A stretch of 12,972 nt of DNA from an uncultured Burkholderiales bacterium (GTDB lineage Bacteria; Pseudomonadota; Gammaproteobacteria; Burkholderiales; Burkholderiaceae_D): positions 1 through 12,972 of the forward strand of contig CAIVDH010000362.1 of NCBI GenBank assembly GCA_903904635.1, in the 5' to 3' direction. Of the stretch, positions 7,800 through 12,972 are shown one piece after another. Each line of letters begins with the position of its first letter. Positions within the stretch are counted from its first letter, which is position 1. A program made the position numbers and the translations under genes. The notes below the pieces were generated by a model. It was not told the DNA's origin. It saw only the letters and a list, made by a program, of their open reading frames with translations, and searched no databases.

Positions 7800-7817
7800 C
7801 TCACCATAGTTGGTGAG
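7800..7817 (+). repeat. perfect hairpin in the corA leader
   Basis: CTCACCA, TAGT, TGGTGAG form a perfect 7-bp stem with a 4-nt loop. The 3' arm is also the partner in the alternative long-range pairing with 7736-7743, so this hairpin and that helix cannot coexist. No T-run follows, so it is not an intrinsic terminator. Confidence 0.6.
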
Positions 7818-7826
7818 TGGGCGCGA

Positions 7827-7865
7827 ATGAACTGCGTGTTTAACACTCAGAGCGGCGTTCCCTGA
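7827..7865 (+). CDS. possible 12-residue leader peptide upstream of corA
   Basis: ATG at 7827 opens a 12-residue frame (MNCVFNTQSGVP) ending with TGA at 7863-7865. GGTGAG at 7812-7817, nine nt upstream, could pair with the anti-Shine-Dalgarno, and it sits in the 3' arm of the perfect hairpin at 7800-7817, so its access would depend on RNA folding. Salmonella corA is controlled through a short leader ORF (corL), which gives a precedent, but there is no sequence similarity I can claim. Frames this short are common by chance. Confidence 0.18.
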   Translation: MNCVFNTQSGVP

Positions 7866-7874
7866 CACATTGCC

Positions 7875-7897
7875 GATTGCGGGTTTTTTTCGCAATC
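7875..7897 (+). repeat. hairpin with T-run in its loop, upstream of corA
   Basis: GATTGCG and CGCAATC form a 7-bp stem around a 9-nt loop containing seven consecutive T. The T-run lies inside the loop rather than after the stem, so it is not a classical terminator. It ends 21 nt before the corA Shine-Dalgarno. An exposed U-rich loop could bind Hfq or pair elsewhere; this is speculation. Confidence 0.45.
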
Positions 7898-7918
7898 AAT
7901 GTCGCGCGTGTTGCGACC

Positions 7919-7923
7919 AGGAG
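7919..7923 (+). promoter_or_regulatory. Shine-Dalgarno of corA that decides its start
   Basis: AGGAG lies 5 nt before the ATG at 7929. The alternative in-frame ATG at 7899 has no such site, and CorA proteins begin at the equivalent of MINVFVLQNGRL. Confidence 0.8.
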
Positions 7924-7928
7924 AGCCT

Positions 7929-8894
7929 ATGATCAATGTATTCGTGCTGCAAAATGGTCGTCTTAGTCAGATCAATATCGAGACGCGCGCCGATCTTGAA
8001 CGCGCAGCGCCTATCTGGGTAGATCTGACTGATCCTACAGATGAAGAGCGCGATTGGGTACGCAGTATCTATGGCGTGACCCTGCCAGATGAAGATGAAG
8101 TCAAGGATATTGAAGCATCGGCGCGTTATTACGAAGCCGATAGCGGCGACTTGCATTTGCGCTCAGACTTTTTGCTGGAAGATGAAGAAGACAAGTCACG
8201 CGTGGTGACAGTGGCTTTCATACTCGCAAAAAATATGCTGTTTTCCATGCATAACGATGACTTGCCGGTATTTAGGCTGGTGCGTATGCGGGCGCGTTCG
8301 CGACCTGGATCAATTGGTGACTTTAAGGATGTGCTGCTTGATTTGTATGCGACTGATGTCGAATACTCTGCTGATGCACTCGAAGGCATATACCAGAATC
8401 TGGAAGAAGTCAGCCGTAGTGTTTTACAAAAAGATATTAGTGACCAGGATGCGGCTGCGTCATTGAATGCGATGGCGCGTGAGGAAGATTTGAATGGTCG
8501 TATTCGTCGCAATATGATGGATACGCGTCGCGCAGTGAGTTTTTTAATGCGCGGCAGATTGTTAAGCTCAGATCAGTTTGATGATGCGCGCCAGATCTTG
8601 CGTGACATTGAATCGCTGGACGGACACACTGCATTCCTGTTCGATAAAATCAACTTCCTGATGGATGCTACGGTTGGCTTTATTAATATTAACCAGAACA
8701 AGATTATCAAAATTTTCTCAGTAGCTTCAGTCGCCTTTCTGCCACCTACATTAATAGCAAGTATTTATGGCATGAATTTCCGTCTGTTTCCGGAGTTGAA
8801 TTGGGACTGGGGCTATCCGTTTGCGTTGTTGTTGATGATAGCCAGTGCGATCACGCCGTTTTGGTATTTCAGGCGTCGTGGATGGTTGAAGTAG
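7929..8894 (+). CDS. corA: magnesium/cobalt channel CorA
   Basis: CorA is the homopentameric inner-membrane channel for Mg2+ (also Co2+ and Ni2+) uptake. The 321-residue product has the usual layout: a large cytosolic N-terminal domain, a long stalk helix, two C-terminal transmembrane helices (about 258-280 and 296-313) and a basic tail (FRRRGWLK). The signature YGMNF is at 280-284 between the helices, preceded by FININQNKIIKIFSVASVAF. DEDEVKDIEASARYYE and FRLVRMRARSRPGS closely resemble E. coli CorA, so this belongs to the CorA-I group rather than ZntB. The ATG at 7929 is chosen from AGGAG at 7919-7923 and from family N-termini. It lies behind an unusually structured 298-nt leader, and its transcript ends in the bidirectional terminator shared with hemL. 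Confidence 0.97.
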   Translation: MINVFVLQNGRLSQINIETRADLERAAPIWVDLTDPTDEERDWVRSIYGVTLPDEDEVKDIEASARYYEADSGDLHLRSDFLLEDEEDKSRVVTVAFILAKNMLFSMHNDDLPVFRLVRMRARSRPGSIGDFKDVLLDLYATDVEYSADALEGIYQNLEEVSRSVLQKDISDQDAAASLNAMAREEDLNGRIRRNMMDTRRAVSFLMRGRLLSSDQFDDARQILRDIESLDGHTAFLFDKINFLMDATVGFININQNKIIKIFSVASVAFLPPTLIASIYGMNFRLFPELNWDWGYPFALLLMIASAITPFWYFRRRGWLK

Positions 8895-8913
8895 GTAAGA
8901 ATAAACGTTAAGA

Positions 8914-8958
8914 AAAAAATCGCCTCAGGAATGGTCAAACACCCTGAGGCGATTTTTT
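8914..8958. terminator. bidirectional intrinsic terminator between corA and hemL
   Basis: AAAAAATCGCCTCAGG at 8914-8929 and CCTGAGGCGATTTTTT at 8943-8958 form a perfect 16-bp inverted repeat with a GC-rich core, a 13-nt loop and T-runs in both directions. It serves corA on the plus strand and hemL on the minus strand. The hemL stop codon (8959-8957) overlaps its outer edge. Confidence 0.93.
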
Positions 8959-10255
8959 AATGTGCTGCGATTTTTGCAAATGCAGCGCGTGCACATTGTA
9001 ATGTTTCATTAATGGCTGCATCGTCATGCTGCGCCGATACAAAGCCAGCTTCAAATGCAGATGGCGCGAGATACACACCAGCATCCAGCATGGCATGGAA
9101 GAATTTATTGAATCTATCTTTATCGCATTTCATCATGTGCGCATAATCTGTCGGCACATCAGACGTGAAATAAATACCAAACATGCCGCCGATAGCATCG
9201 GCACAAAATTCTATGCCCGCTTCTTTTGCAGCCTGAGTCAGGCCATCAGTCAGTTTTTTGGTTTGGGTACTGAGGGATTCATAAAAACCGGGCTTCTGAA
9301 TAATTTTCAGTGTCGCCATGCCCGCAGCAACGGCAACCGGATTGCCCGAGAGCGTGCCGGCCTGATACACACCACCGAGCGGTGCTAGATGCTTCATCAG
9401 ATCGGCGCGACCACCAAAAGCCGCCACGGGCAAACCACCACCGATTACTTTGCCAAGTACCGTCATGTCAGGCAAAACGCCATATAAAGACTGTGCACCA
9501 CCGAGCGCGACTCTGAAGCCAGACATGACTTCATCAAAAAGTAACAGCGCGCCGTGCTGCGAGCACAAGCGACGCATGGTTTGTAAAAACTCAGGCGTGG
9601 AACGCATTAAATTCATGTTGCCTGCAATCGGTTCGACGATGACACAGGCAATCGTGGAGCCCAGGTTTTTGAATACTTCTTCGAGTTGTTCGCAATTGTT
9701 ATAGTCCAGCACCATCGTATGCTTGGCAAAATCTTCTGGCACGCCAGACGAAGTCGGGTTGCCGAAGGTGAGCAGACCACTGCCTGCTTTGACTAATAAT
9801 GAATCTGCATGGCCGTGATAACAACCTTCGAATTTTATGACCGTATCGCGCCCTGTAGCACCACGGGCCAGACGCAATGCACTCATTGCCGCTTCGGTGC
9901 CTGAAGATACTAATCTGACTTGTTCTATCGATGGCACAAGCTTGCAGATTTCTTCTGCCATGATAATTTCGCCTTCAGTTGGCGCGCCAAAGCTCAAACC
10001 TTTTGCTGCTGCATCTTGTACTGCTTTGACTACGGCAGGATGGGTATGCCCAACGATAGCTGGTCCCCATGAGCCTATGTAATCAATGTAGCGCGTGCCA
10101 TTTGCATCCCAGAAGTGTGGGCCGCTGGCGCGTGTGATGAAGCGGGGCGTACCGCCAACGGAGCGAAATGCGCGCACGGGTGAATTGACGCCACCAGGCG
10201 TGGTCAGTTGTGCACGGGCAAACAGGGTTTCATTATTAGACACGTTTTTGCTCAT
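8957..10255 (-). CDS. hemL: glutamate-1-semialdehyde 2,1-aminomutase
   Basis: HemL is the cytoplasmic PLP enzyme that converts glutamate-1-semialdehyde to 5-aminolevulinate in the C5 route to haem and other tetrapyrroles. The 432 residues agree with the family. The N-terminus has the characteristic [12 protein letters not shown] (19-30); SSGTEA at 117-122 and [10 protein letters not shown] at 145-154 are PLP-contacting blocks, FDEVMSGFR at 240-248 has the cofactor-nitrogen-binding aspartate D241, and [10 protein letters not shown] at 267-276 has the Schiff-base lysine K269. GTLSGNP follows toward the C-terminus. All catalytic features are intact. It begins 34 nt after the ThiD-like stop on the same strand, so the two are probably one operon. 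No strong Shine-Dalgarno precedes its ATG, and its stop lies on the edge of the shared terminator. Confidence 0.97.
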   Translation of the reverse strand: MSKNVSNNETLFARAQLTTPGGVNSPVRAFRSVGGTPRFITRASGPHFWDANGTRYIDYIGSWGPAIVGHTHPAVVKAVQDAAAKGLSFGAPTEGEIIMAEEICKLVPSIEQVRLVSSGTEAAMSALRLARGATGRDTVIKFEGCYHGHADSLLVKAGSGLLTFGNPTSSGVPEDFAKHTMVLDYNNCEQLEEVFKNLGSTIACVIVEPIAGNMNLMRSTPEFLQTMRRLCSQHGALLLFDEVMSGFRVALGGAQSLYGVLPDMTVLGKVIGGGLPVAAFGGRADLMKHLAPLGGVYQAGTLSGNPVAVAAGMATLKIIQKPGFYESLSTQTKKLTDGLTQAAKEAGIEFCADAIGGMFGIYFTSDVPTDYAHMMKCDKDRFNKFFHAMLDAGVYLAPSAFEAGFVSAQHDDAAINETLQCARAAFAKIAAH

Positions 10256-10289
10256 TTATTATTAGTGAGGAAATCGGATTGCTACAGCA

Positions 10290-11105
10290 TCAGAGCTCAG
10301 GTTCGCGAGCCCAGAAATATCGGTCGGGAATGAGCTTGCCCATGCCCAGTCGTTGCGCATTGGTTAATGCGGCCAGTGTAAATTCTTCAGCTTCAAGCAC
10401 AGCTTCGGGTACGTCGAGCCCATTGGCGAGCATGGCCGCTATGCTGGCCGACAGCGTATTACCTGCGCCGACGAAAGGACCTGACTGCCTTGTCCAGCTA
10501 TCGTTGCGCACCACGCCATCTGCATTAAATAAAGTGTTGGTTACATCCTGTGCGTCACCGGGAGTGCCGGTTACGAATAAAAATTCGCAGCCCATTTCTA
10601 TGATGTGTATTGCATCGGCTTCCAGCATGTTTTCAGCACTGGGGTCGCGCCATGTTTCAGCTAGCTGCGAGAGCTCATCGAGTGACAACATTAAAATGGT
10701 GGCTTGTGGAACGAGCAACTCACGCAGTGCCATCAGAATTTCTTCATCCAGATCCTGGTCAGGCAGGGCGGTAGAAAACGGGTCCAGCACCAACGGGATA
10801 TCCGGATAATCGGAGACGATTTCAGCAATGGCCGCAATGGTCTCTATGCTTCCCAAAAAACCAACCTTGAATGCCGCCACCGGCATATCTTCCAGCAGCA
10901 CACGCGCCTGATCGGCAACCCATTCAGAATCAATGAGCTGGACATCTTCGATACCAGTTGTGTCGCCAATAGAGAGCGCCGTGACCACCGAGAGGCCATG
11001 ACAGCCCATACCAGAAAATGAGGCGAGATCGGCCTGTATGCCAATTGCACCTACTGGATCGGTCACACCGAAGGTTAGGACTAGTGGAGAAGTTTGGTTT
11101 TGCAC
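10290..11105 (-). CDS. divergent ThiD-family (hydroxymethylpyrimidine/phosphomethylpyrimidine) kinase
   Basis: A 271-residue cytoplasmic kinase of the ribokinase superfamily, closest to ThiD, which phosphorylates HMP or HMP-P in thiamin synthesis. The ThiD frame is visible: LVLTFGVTDPVGAIGIQAD (8-26), GCHGLSVVTAL (34-44), FKVGFLGS (79-86), VLDPFSTA (106-113) and GAGNTLSASIAAMLANG (213-229). Several signatures are altered. The usual AGSDSGGGAG loop is GVTDPVGAIG, and the GTGC that carries the catalytic cysteine in known ThiD reads GAGN, with N216 in that place. The PNxxEAE block is absent (LSLDELSQLAE). The substrate may therefore differ. I chose the GTG at 11105 because it precedes the first beta strand at the normal distance; the longer frame runs antisense through rubredoxin. 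No clear Shine-Dalgarno supports it. It lies upstream of hemL, probably in one operon. Confidence 0.85.
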   Translation of the reverse strand: MQNQTSPLVLTFGVTDPVGAIGIQADLASFSGMGCHGLSVVTALSIGDTTGIEDVQLIDSEWVADQARVLLEDMPVAAFKVGFLGSIETIAAIAEIVSDYPDIPLVLDPFSTALPDQDLDEEILMALRELLVPQATILMLSLDELSQLAETWRDPSAENMLEADAIHIIEMGCEFLFVTGTPGDAQDVTNTLFNADGVVRNDSWTRQSGPFVGAGNTLSASIAAMLANGLDVPEAVLEAEEFTLAALTNAQRLGMGKLIPDRYFWAREPEL

Positions 11106-11122
11106 GGCTACTGGATTAAGAT
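11094..11122 (+). promoter_or_regulatory. weak candidate promoter for rubredoxin
   Basis: TTGGTT at 11094-11099 and TAAGAT at 11117-11122 are spaced by 17 nt and face rubredoxin. The -35 box would lie inside the first codons of the divergent ThiD-like gene. Box matches are only three and four of six. Confidence 0.25.
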
Positions 11123-11156
11123 ACGTAACTTTGCATTTTACTTGAAGGGCAGTGCC

Positions 11157-11351
11157 GTGAGCGACAACAACATAAACGAACAAGAATTCAAGACCTGGAT
11201 GTGCCTGATTTGTGGCTGGGTCTACGATGAAGCAGCAGGATTGCCTGAAGAAGGTATTGCTCCGGGAACCAGATGGGATCAAGTGCCCATGAACTGGACA
11301 TGCCCAGAGTGCGGTGCCAGAAAAGAAGATTTTGAAATGGTTGCTATCTGA
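11157..11351 (+). CDS. rubredoxin
   Basis: A 64-residue one-iron electron carrier of the cytoplasm. The Fe(SCys)4 site is formed by MCLICG and TCPECG, giving two CxxC pairs about 35 residues apart, with the usual WVYDEAAG, GIAPGTRWDQVPMNW and KEDFEMV between and after them. I chose GTG at 11157 because AAGGG at 11145-11149 is at Shine-Dalgarno distance and the product has normal rubredoxin length; the longer frame from 11094 adds an unsupported extension over the start of the divergent gene. It is divergent from the ThiD-like gene with 51 bp between start codons. The redox partner is unknown. Confidence 0.95.
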   Translation: MSDNNINEQEFKTWMCLICGWVYDEAAGLPEEGIAPGTRWDQVPMNWTCPECGARKEDFEMVAI

Positions 11352-11469
11352 ATAAGGCCACAATAAGTCAGATATGCTATGAAATTGGCATTAAATTTTT
11401 TTGATGTGTGGTCAAAACACCTACGTTTTAACAATTTAAAGTTACCAATGTTTTAATTAGTTGTTCTTT

Positions 11470-11498
11470 TTGTTACAGTTGCGCCGGATTCCTGAAAT
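11470..11498 (+). promoter_or_regulatory. candidate promoter for the pilGHI operon
   Basis: TTGTTA at 11470-11475 and TGAAAT at 11493-11498 are spaced by 17 nt, each four of six to sigma-70 consensus. The flanking 11352-11516 is AT-rich and holds no gene or strong hairpin that I can see. Confidence 0.3.
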
Positions 11499-11516
11499 AC
11501 TTTATTGGGTGGCGCA

Positions 11517-11930
11517 ATGGTGGCATCGCAAGCGCAAGTTGCAACTACCATACTGGTGGTTGATGACAGCAGCACAATACGGCGCTCTGCCGAAATTTTT
11601 CTGACCCAAGCTGGTTATGCAGTTGTGTTGGCCGAAGATGGTTTCGAAGCGATCTCAAAAATAGTTGACCATCAGCCGGCGCTGATTTTTTGTGATGTCA
11701 TCATGCCCCGGCTTGATGGTTATCAGACTTGTAGCCTGATACGGCAGAGTCAACAATTCCACAATACGCCCGTAGTCATGCTGTCTTCCAAGGACGGCTT
11801 ATTTGATCGTGCCCGCAGCGTACTGGCTGGCGCTAATGCCTATCTGACTAAACCTTTCACTAAAGATAGCTTGCTTAAGACAGTAAGTGATCAATTGCAA
11901 TTAGTTGCAGACATCCAAAAAATTTCCTGA
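11517..11930 (+). CDS. pilG: twitching motility response regulator PilG
   Basis: PilG is a stand-alone CheY-like receiver of the Pil-Chp pathway; in Pseudomonas it promotes pilus extension and twitching and influences cAMP. The 137 residues are one receiver domain with acidic pair D16 D17, phosphoacceptor D60 (in IFCDVIMPRLDGYQTC), conserved S90 and K112 (YLTKPF). DDSSTIRRSAE and VVMLSSKDGLFDRAR are close to Pseudomonas PilG, which separates it from generic CheY. ATG at 11517 is preferred; a TTG four codons upstream is a possible alternative, and GGGTGG just before the ATG is a weak ribosome-binding site. It starts the pilG-pilH-pilI series, 18 nt before pilH. Confidence 0.94.
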   Translation: MVASQAQVATTILVVDDSSTIRRSAEIFLTQAGYAVVLAEDGFEAISKIVDHQPALIFCDVIMPRLDGYQTCSLIRQSQQFHNTPVVMLSSKDGLFDRARSVLAGANAYLTKPFTKDSLLKTVSDQLQLVADIQKIS

Positions 11931-11948
11931 CTTTTAATCATACGAAAA

Positions 11949-12326
11949 ATGCCCGCACAAAAAATTCTCATCGTTGATGACTCGCCTACCGAGCGTCATT
12001 TTCTGACGGAGTTATTAACTGCCCATGGCTACGTAGTCATCACAGCTGATAGCGGCGAAGATGCGCTCGAATGCATCAAGACCAATCTACCGCATCTGAT
12101 ACTGATGGACGTTGTAATGCCGGGTCAAAACGGTTTTCAGACCACGCGTGCAATTACACGTGATCCGCTGACACAACATCTGCCCATCATCATCTGTTCC
12201 AGCAAAGCCCAGGAGACAGATCGCATATGGGGCATGCGTCAGGGTGCACGCGACTACATGATAAAGCCAGTCGATGCAAAACAATTACTACAGAAAATCG
12301 CCACGCTGTTAAAAGCGGGCGCCTGA
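11949..12326 (+). CDS. pilH: twitching motility response regulator PilH
   Basis: PilH is the second CheY-like receiver of the Pil-Chp system, in Pseudomonas thought to oppose PilG or act as a phosphate sink on the retraction side. The 125 residues have D10 D11, phosphoacceptor D54 (LMDVVMPGQNGFQTTR), S84 and K106 (in YMIKPVD). ILIVDDSPTE at the start and QETDRIWGMRQGARDYMIKPVD are strongly PilH-like. No output domain is present. It lies between pilG and pilI with only 1 nt between its stop and the pilI ATG, so co-transcription is near certain. No strong Shine-Dalgarno precedes its ATG. Confidence 0.95.
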   Translation: MPAQKILIVDDSPTERHFLTELLTAHGYVVITADSGEDALECIKTNLPHLILMDVVMPGQNGFQTTRAITRDPLTQHLPIIICSSKAQETDRIWGMRQGARDYMIKPVDAKQLLQKIATLLKAGA

Positions 12327-12327
12327 C

Positions 12328-12894
12328 ATGGCATCCCAACCTGATGTCGGTAAGCAGCAGCTTCCTGAAAGTAAAAAAACAAAACGTCGTCACCAGCTCT
12401 GGGCATTTCAGCGAGAAATCGTACAGCGCACACAAAATGCCCGCGACAACACCGACAACCTATCCCGCCGGCTGGCAGTAAAAGCCGGATCTGAGCATGT
12501 ACTGCTTGATCTGATGCAAACCGGTGAAATCCTGACTAATATAAATTTAACGCCCGTGCCTTTAACCAAAACATGGTTTTTGGGACTTGCCAATAGTCGA
12601 GGCAGCCTCTTTGGTGTAGTTGATCTTGCTGGTTTTTTAGGTCAGCCTGTTGCCGCCCATGACAGAAATGACCGACTACTGATTTTTGCCAACACCATAT
12701 CAACCCATTGCGCAATCCGTGTTTCCAGAGTGTTTGGGTTAATTGACACCACAACCATGAGCCAGCAGAAATTAACGCCGGATGGATTGCGATTCAGTAC
12801 GCAAATTTATATAGATAAAGAATCTAAGAGATGGACGCAATTAGATCTTGCGAGTATGGCGCGAGATCCAACATTCCTCGATATCAACCAGTAA
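12328..12894 (+). CDS. pilI: CheW-like scaffold protein PilI
   Basis: PilI is the CheW-like adaptor linking the PilJ receptor to the ChpA histidine kinase at the cell pole. The 188-residue product has a basic, hydrophilic N-terminus (about 1-50; KKTKRRHQLWAFQREIVQRT) and then a CheW-type domain (about 52-180), with strand-rich segments VPLTKTWFLGLANSRGSLFGVVDLAGFLG, DRLLIFANTISTHCAIRVSRVFGL and a closing TQLDLASMARDPTFLDINQ. The GLANxRGxLxxVxDLxxFLG pattern is what places it in the CheW/PilI family. It starts 1 nt after pilH. Sequence conservation is lower than in PilG and PilH, so the name rests partly on order. pilJ would be expected next, beyond the window. Confidence 0.9.
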   Translation: MASQPDVGKQQLPESKKTKRRHQLWAFQREIVQRTQNARDNTDNLSRRLAVKAGSEHVLLDLMQTGEILTNINLTPVPLTKTWFLGLANSRGSLFGVVDLAGFLGQPVAAHDRNDRLLIFANTISTHCAIRVSRVFGLIDTTTMSQQKLTPDGLRFSTQIYIDKESKRWTQLDLASMARDPTFLDINQ

Positions 12895-12912
12895 GTAATT
12901 CAAACAGAAAAC

Positions 12913-12933
12913 CTGATGCAGTGATTGCATCAG
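12913..12933 (+). repeat. hairpin after pilI
   Basis: CTGATGCA, GTGAT, TGCATCAG form a perfect 8-bp stem with a 5-nt loop 19 nt after the pilI stop. No T-run follows, so it is not a standard terminator; it could mark an mRNA processing or stability point before the next gene. Confidence 0.5.
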
Positions 12934-12953
12934 TTGAATAAGCTAAATAAGTC

Positions 12954-12972
12954 AACAGAGTTAACAGAGTTA
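12954..12972. repeat. 9-bp tandem duplication at the right edge
   Basis: AACAGAGTT occurs twice in succession at 12954-12962 and 12963-12971, cut by the window end, so the full copy number cannot be seen. Confidence 0.4.

Larger units (their letters stand above)
7631..7928 (+). promoter_or_regulatory. structured 5' leader region of corA (candidate cis-regulatory RNA)
   Basis: These 298 nt between mtgA and corA hold no convincing gene but many inverted repeats in succession. They are GAC-CCC/GGG-GTC (7708-7725, bulged), CCGTC-TTCT-GACGG (7743-7756) enclosed by TCACC/GGTGA (7736-7740 with 7762-7766), GAGA...CGCTC/GAGCG-TCTC (7765-7800), CTCACCA-TAGT-TGGTGAG (7800-7817) and GATTGCG/CGCAATC (7875-7897). 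TCACCAAC at 7736-7743 can instead pair over eight bases with GTTGGTGA at 7809-7816, giving two mutually exclusive folds. I could not match this to the M-box, the mgtA leader or the yybP-ykoY motif. Control of corA, perhaps by Mg2+, is inferred from position; Salmonella corA is known to have a regulatory leader. Confidence 0.5.

Noticed and set aside
7701..7897. Known Mg2+ or Mn2+ riboswitch (M-box, yybP-ykoY), 6S RNA or signal recognition particle RNA
   Set aside because: I compared from memory the conserved core strings of these RNAs and found none of them, so I call it only an unassigned structured leader. An Rfam covariance search would settle it.
7899..7928. Upstream ATG as the corA start
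   Set aside because: No ribosome-binding site precedes it, while AGGAG sits 5 nt before ATG 7929 and the family N-terminus aligns there.
10279..10809. Open frame of 176 codons on the plus strand opposite the ThiD-like gene
   Set aside because: Very serine-rich with no recognisable motif, and fully antisense to a gene with clear kinase-family blocks.
11106..11363. Longer N-terminus for the ThiD-like gene
   Set aside because: The extension is entirely antisense to rubredoxin and has no kinase-like sequence. The fold begins at the strand right after GTG 11105.
1..12972. Mobile element, CRISPR array, toxin-antitoxin or defence system
   Set aside because: No transposase, integrase, regularly spaced direct repeats, small paired toxin genes or defence-type domains are visible, and composition looks uniform by eye. 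The window looks like core chromosome.

Overview
The window is about 13 kb of chromosome with ordinary housekeeping content. It most resembles a Burkholderiales betaproteobacterium, probably of the Oxalobacteraceae. This is inferred from protein resemblance and gene order (mpl, a YqiA-type esterase, an RNB nuclease, a TonB-family protein, aroE and mtgA; then corA; hemL, a ThiD-like kinase and rubredoxin; then pilG, pilH and pilI) and from the moderate GC content; no database was searched. I see no insertion sequence, phage gene, CRISPR array, rRNA or tRNA.

Layout. (1) Positions 1-959, minus strand: an uncharacterised protein with a degenerate nucleotidyltransferase-like motif overlaps by 4 nt a membrane-anchored TlpA-type thioredoxin that runs off the left edge. 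(2) Positions 1158-7630, plus strand: a tight six-gene run. It holds mpl (murein tripeptide recycling), a YqiA-like esterase, a large RNase II-type exonuclease, an orphan TonB-family protein, aroE (shikimate pathway) and mtgA (murein glycan polymerase). Gaps are mostly 10 nt or less, with overlaps at tonB/aroE and aroE/mtgA, so most of the run is probably one transcript with translational coupling. (3) Positions 7631-7928: a 298-nt gap before corA, dense in inverted repeats, including one segment that can pair with two different partners. It looks like a regulatory leader RNA and is the most interesting part of the window. (4) Positions 7929-8894: corA, a Mg2+ channel, ending at a 16-bp bidirectional terminator shared with the convergent hemL. 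(5) Positions 8957-11105, minus strand: hemL (tetrapyrrole synthesis) behind a strongly divergent ThiD-family kinase, probably co-transcribed. (6) Positions 11157-11351, plus strand: rubredoxin, divergent from the ThiD-like gene across 51 bp. (7) Positions 11517-12894, plus strand: pilG, pilH and pilI, the start of the Pil-Chp chemosensory operon that controls type IV pili and twitching. The receptor gene pilJ would be expected just beyond the right edge.

Functional themes are cell-wall recycling and synthesis (mpl, mtgA), central biosynthesis (aroE, hemL), Mg2+ uptake (corA), envelope redox or energy coupling (tlpA, tonB-like) and surface motility signalling (pilGHI). Most coding genes are textbook. 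The points worth a second look are the corA leader, the ThiD-like protein with an altered active-site loop, the Asp-to-Glu change in the RNase II metal site, the degenerate nucleotidyltransferase-like protein and the orphan TonB.
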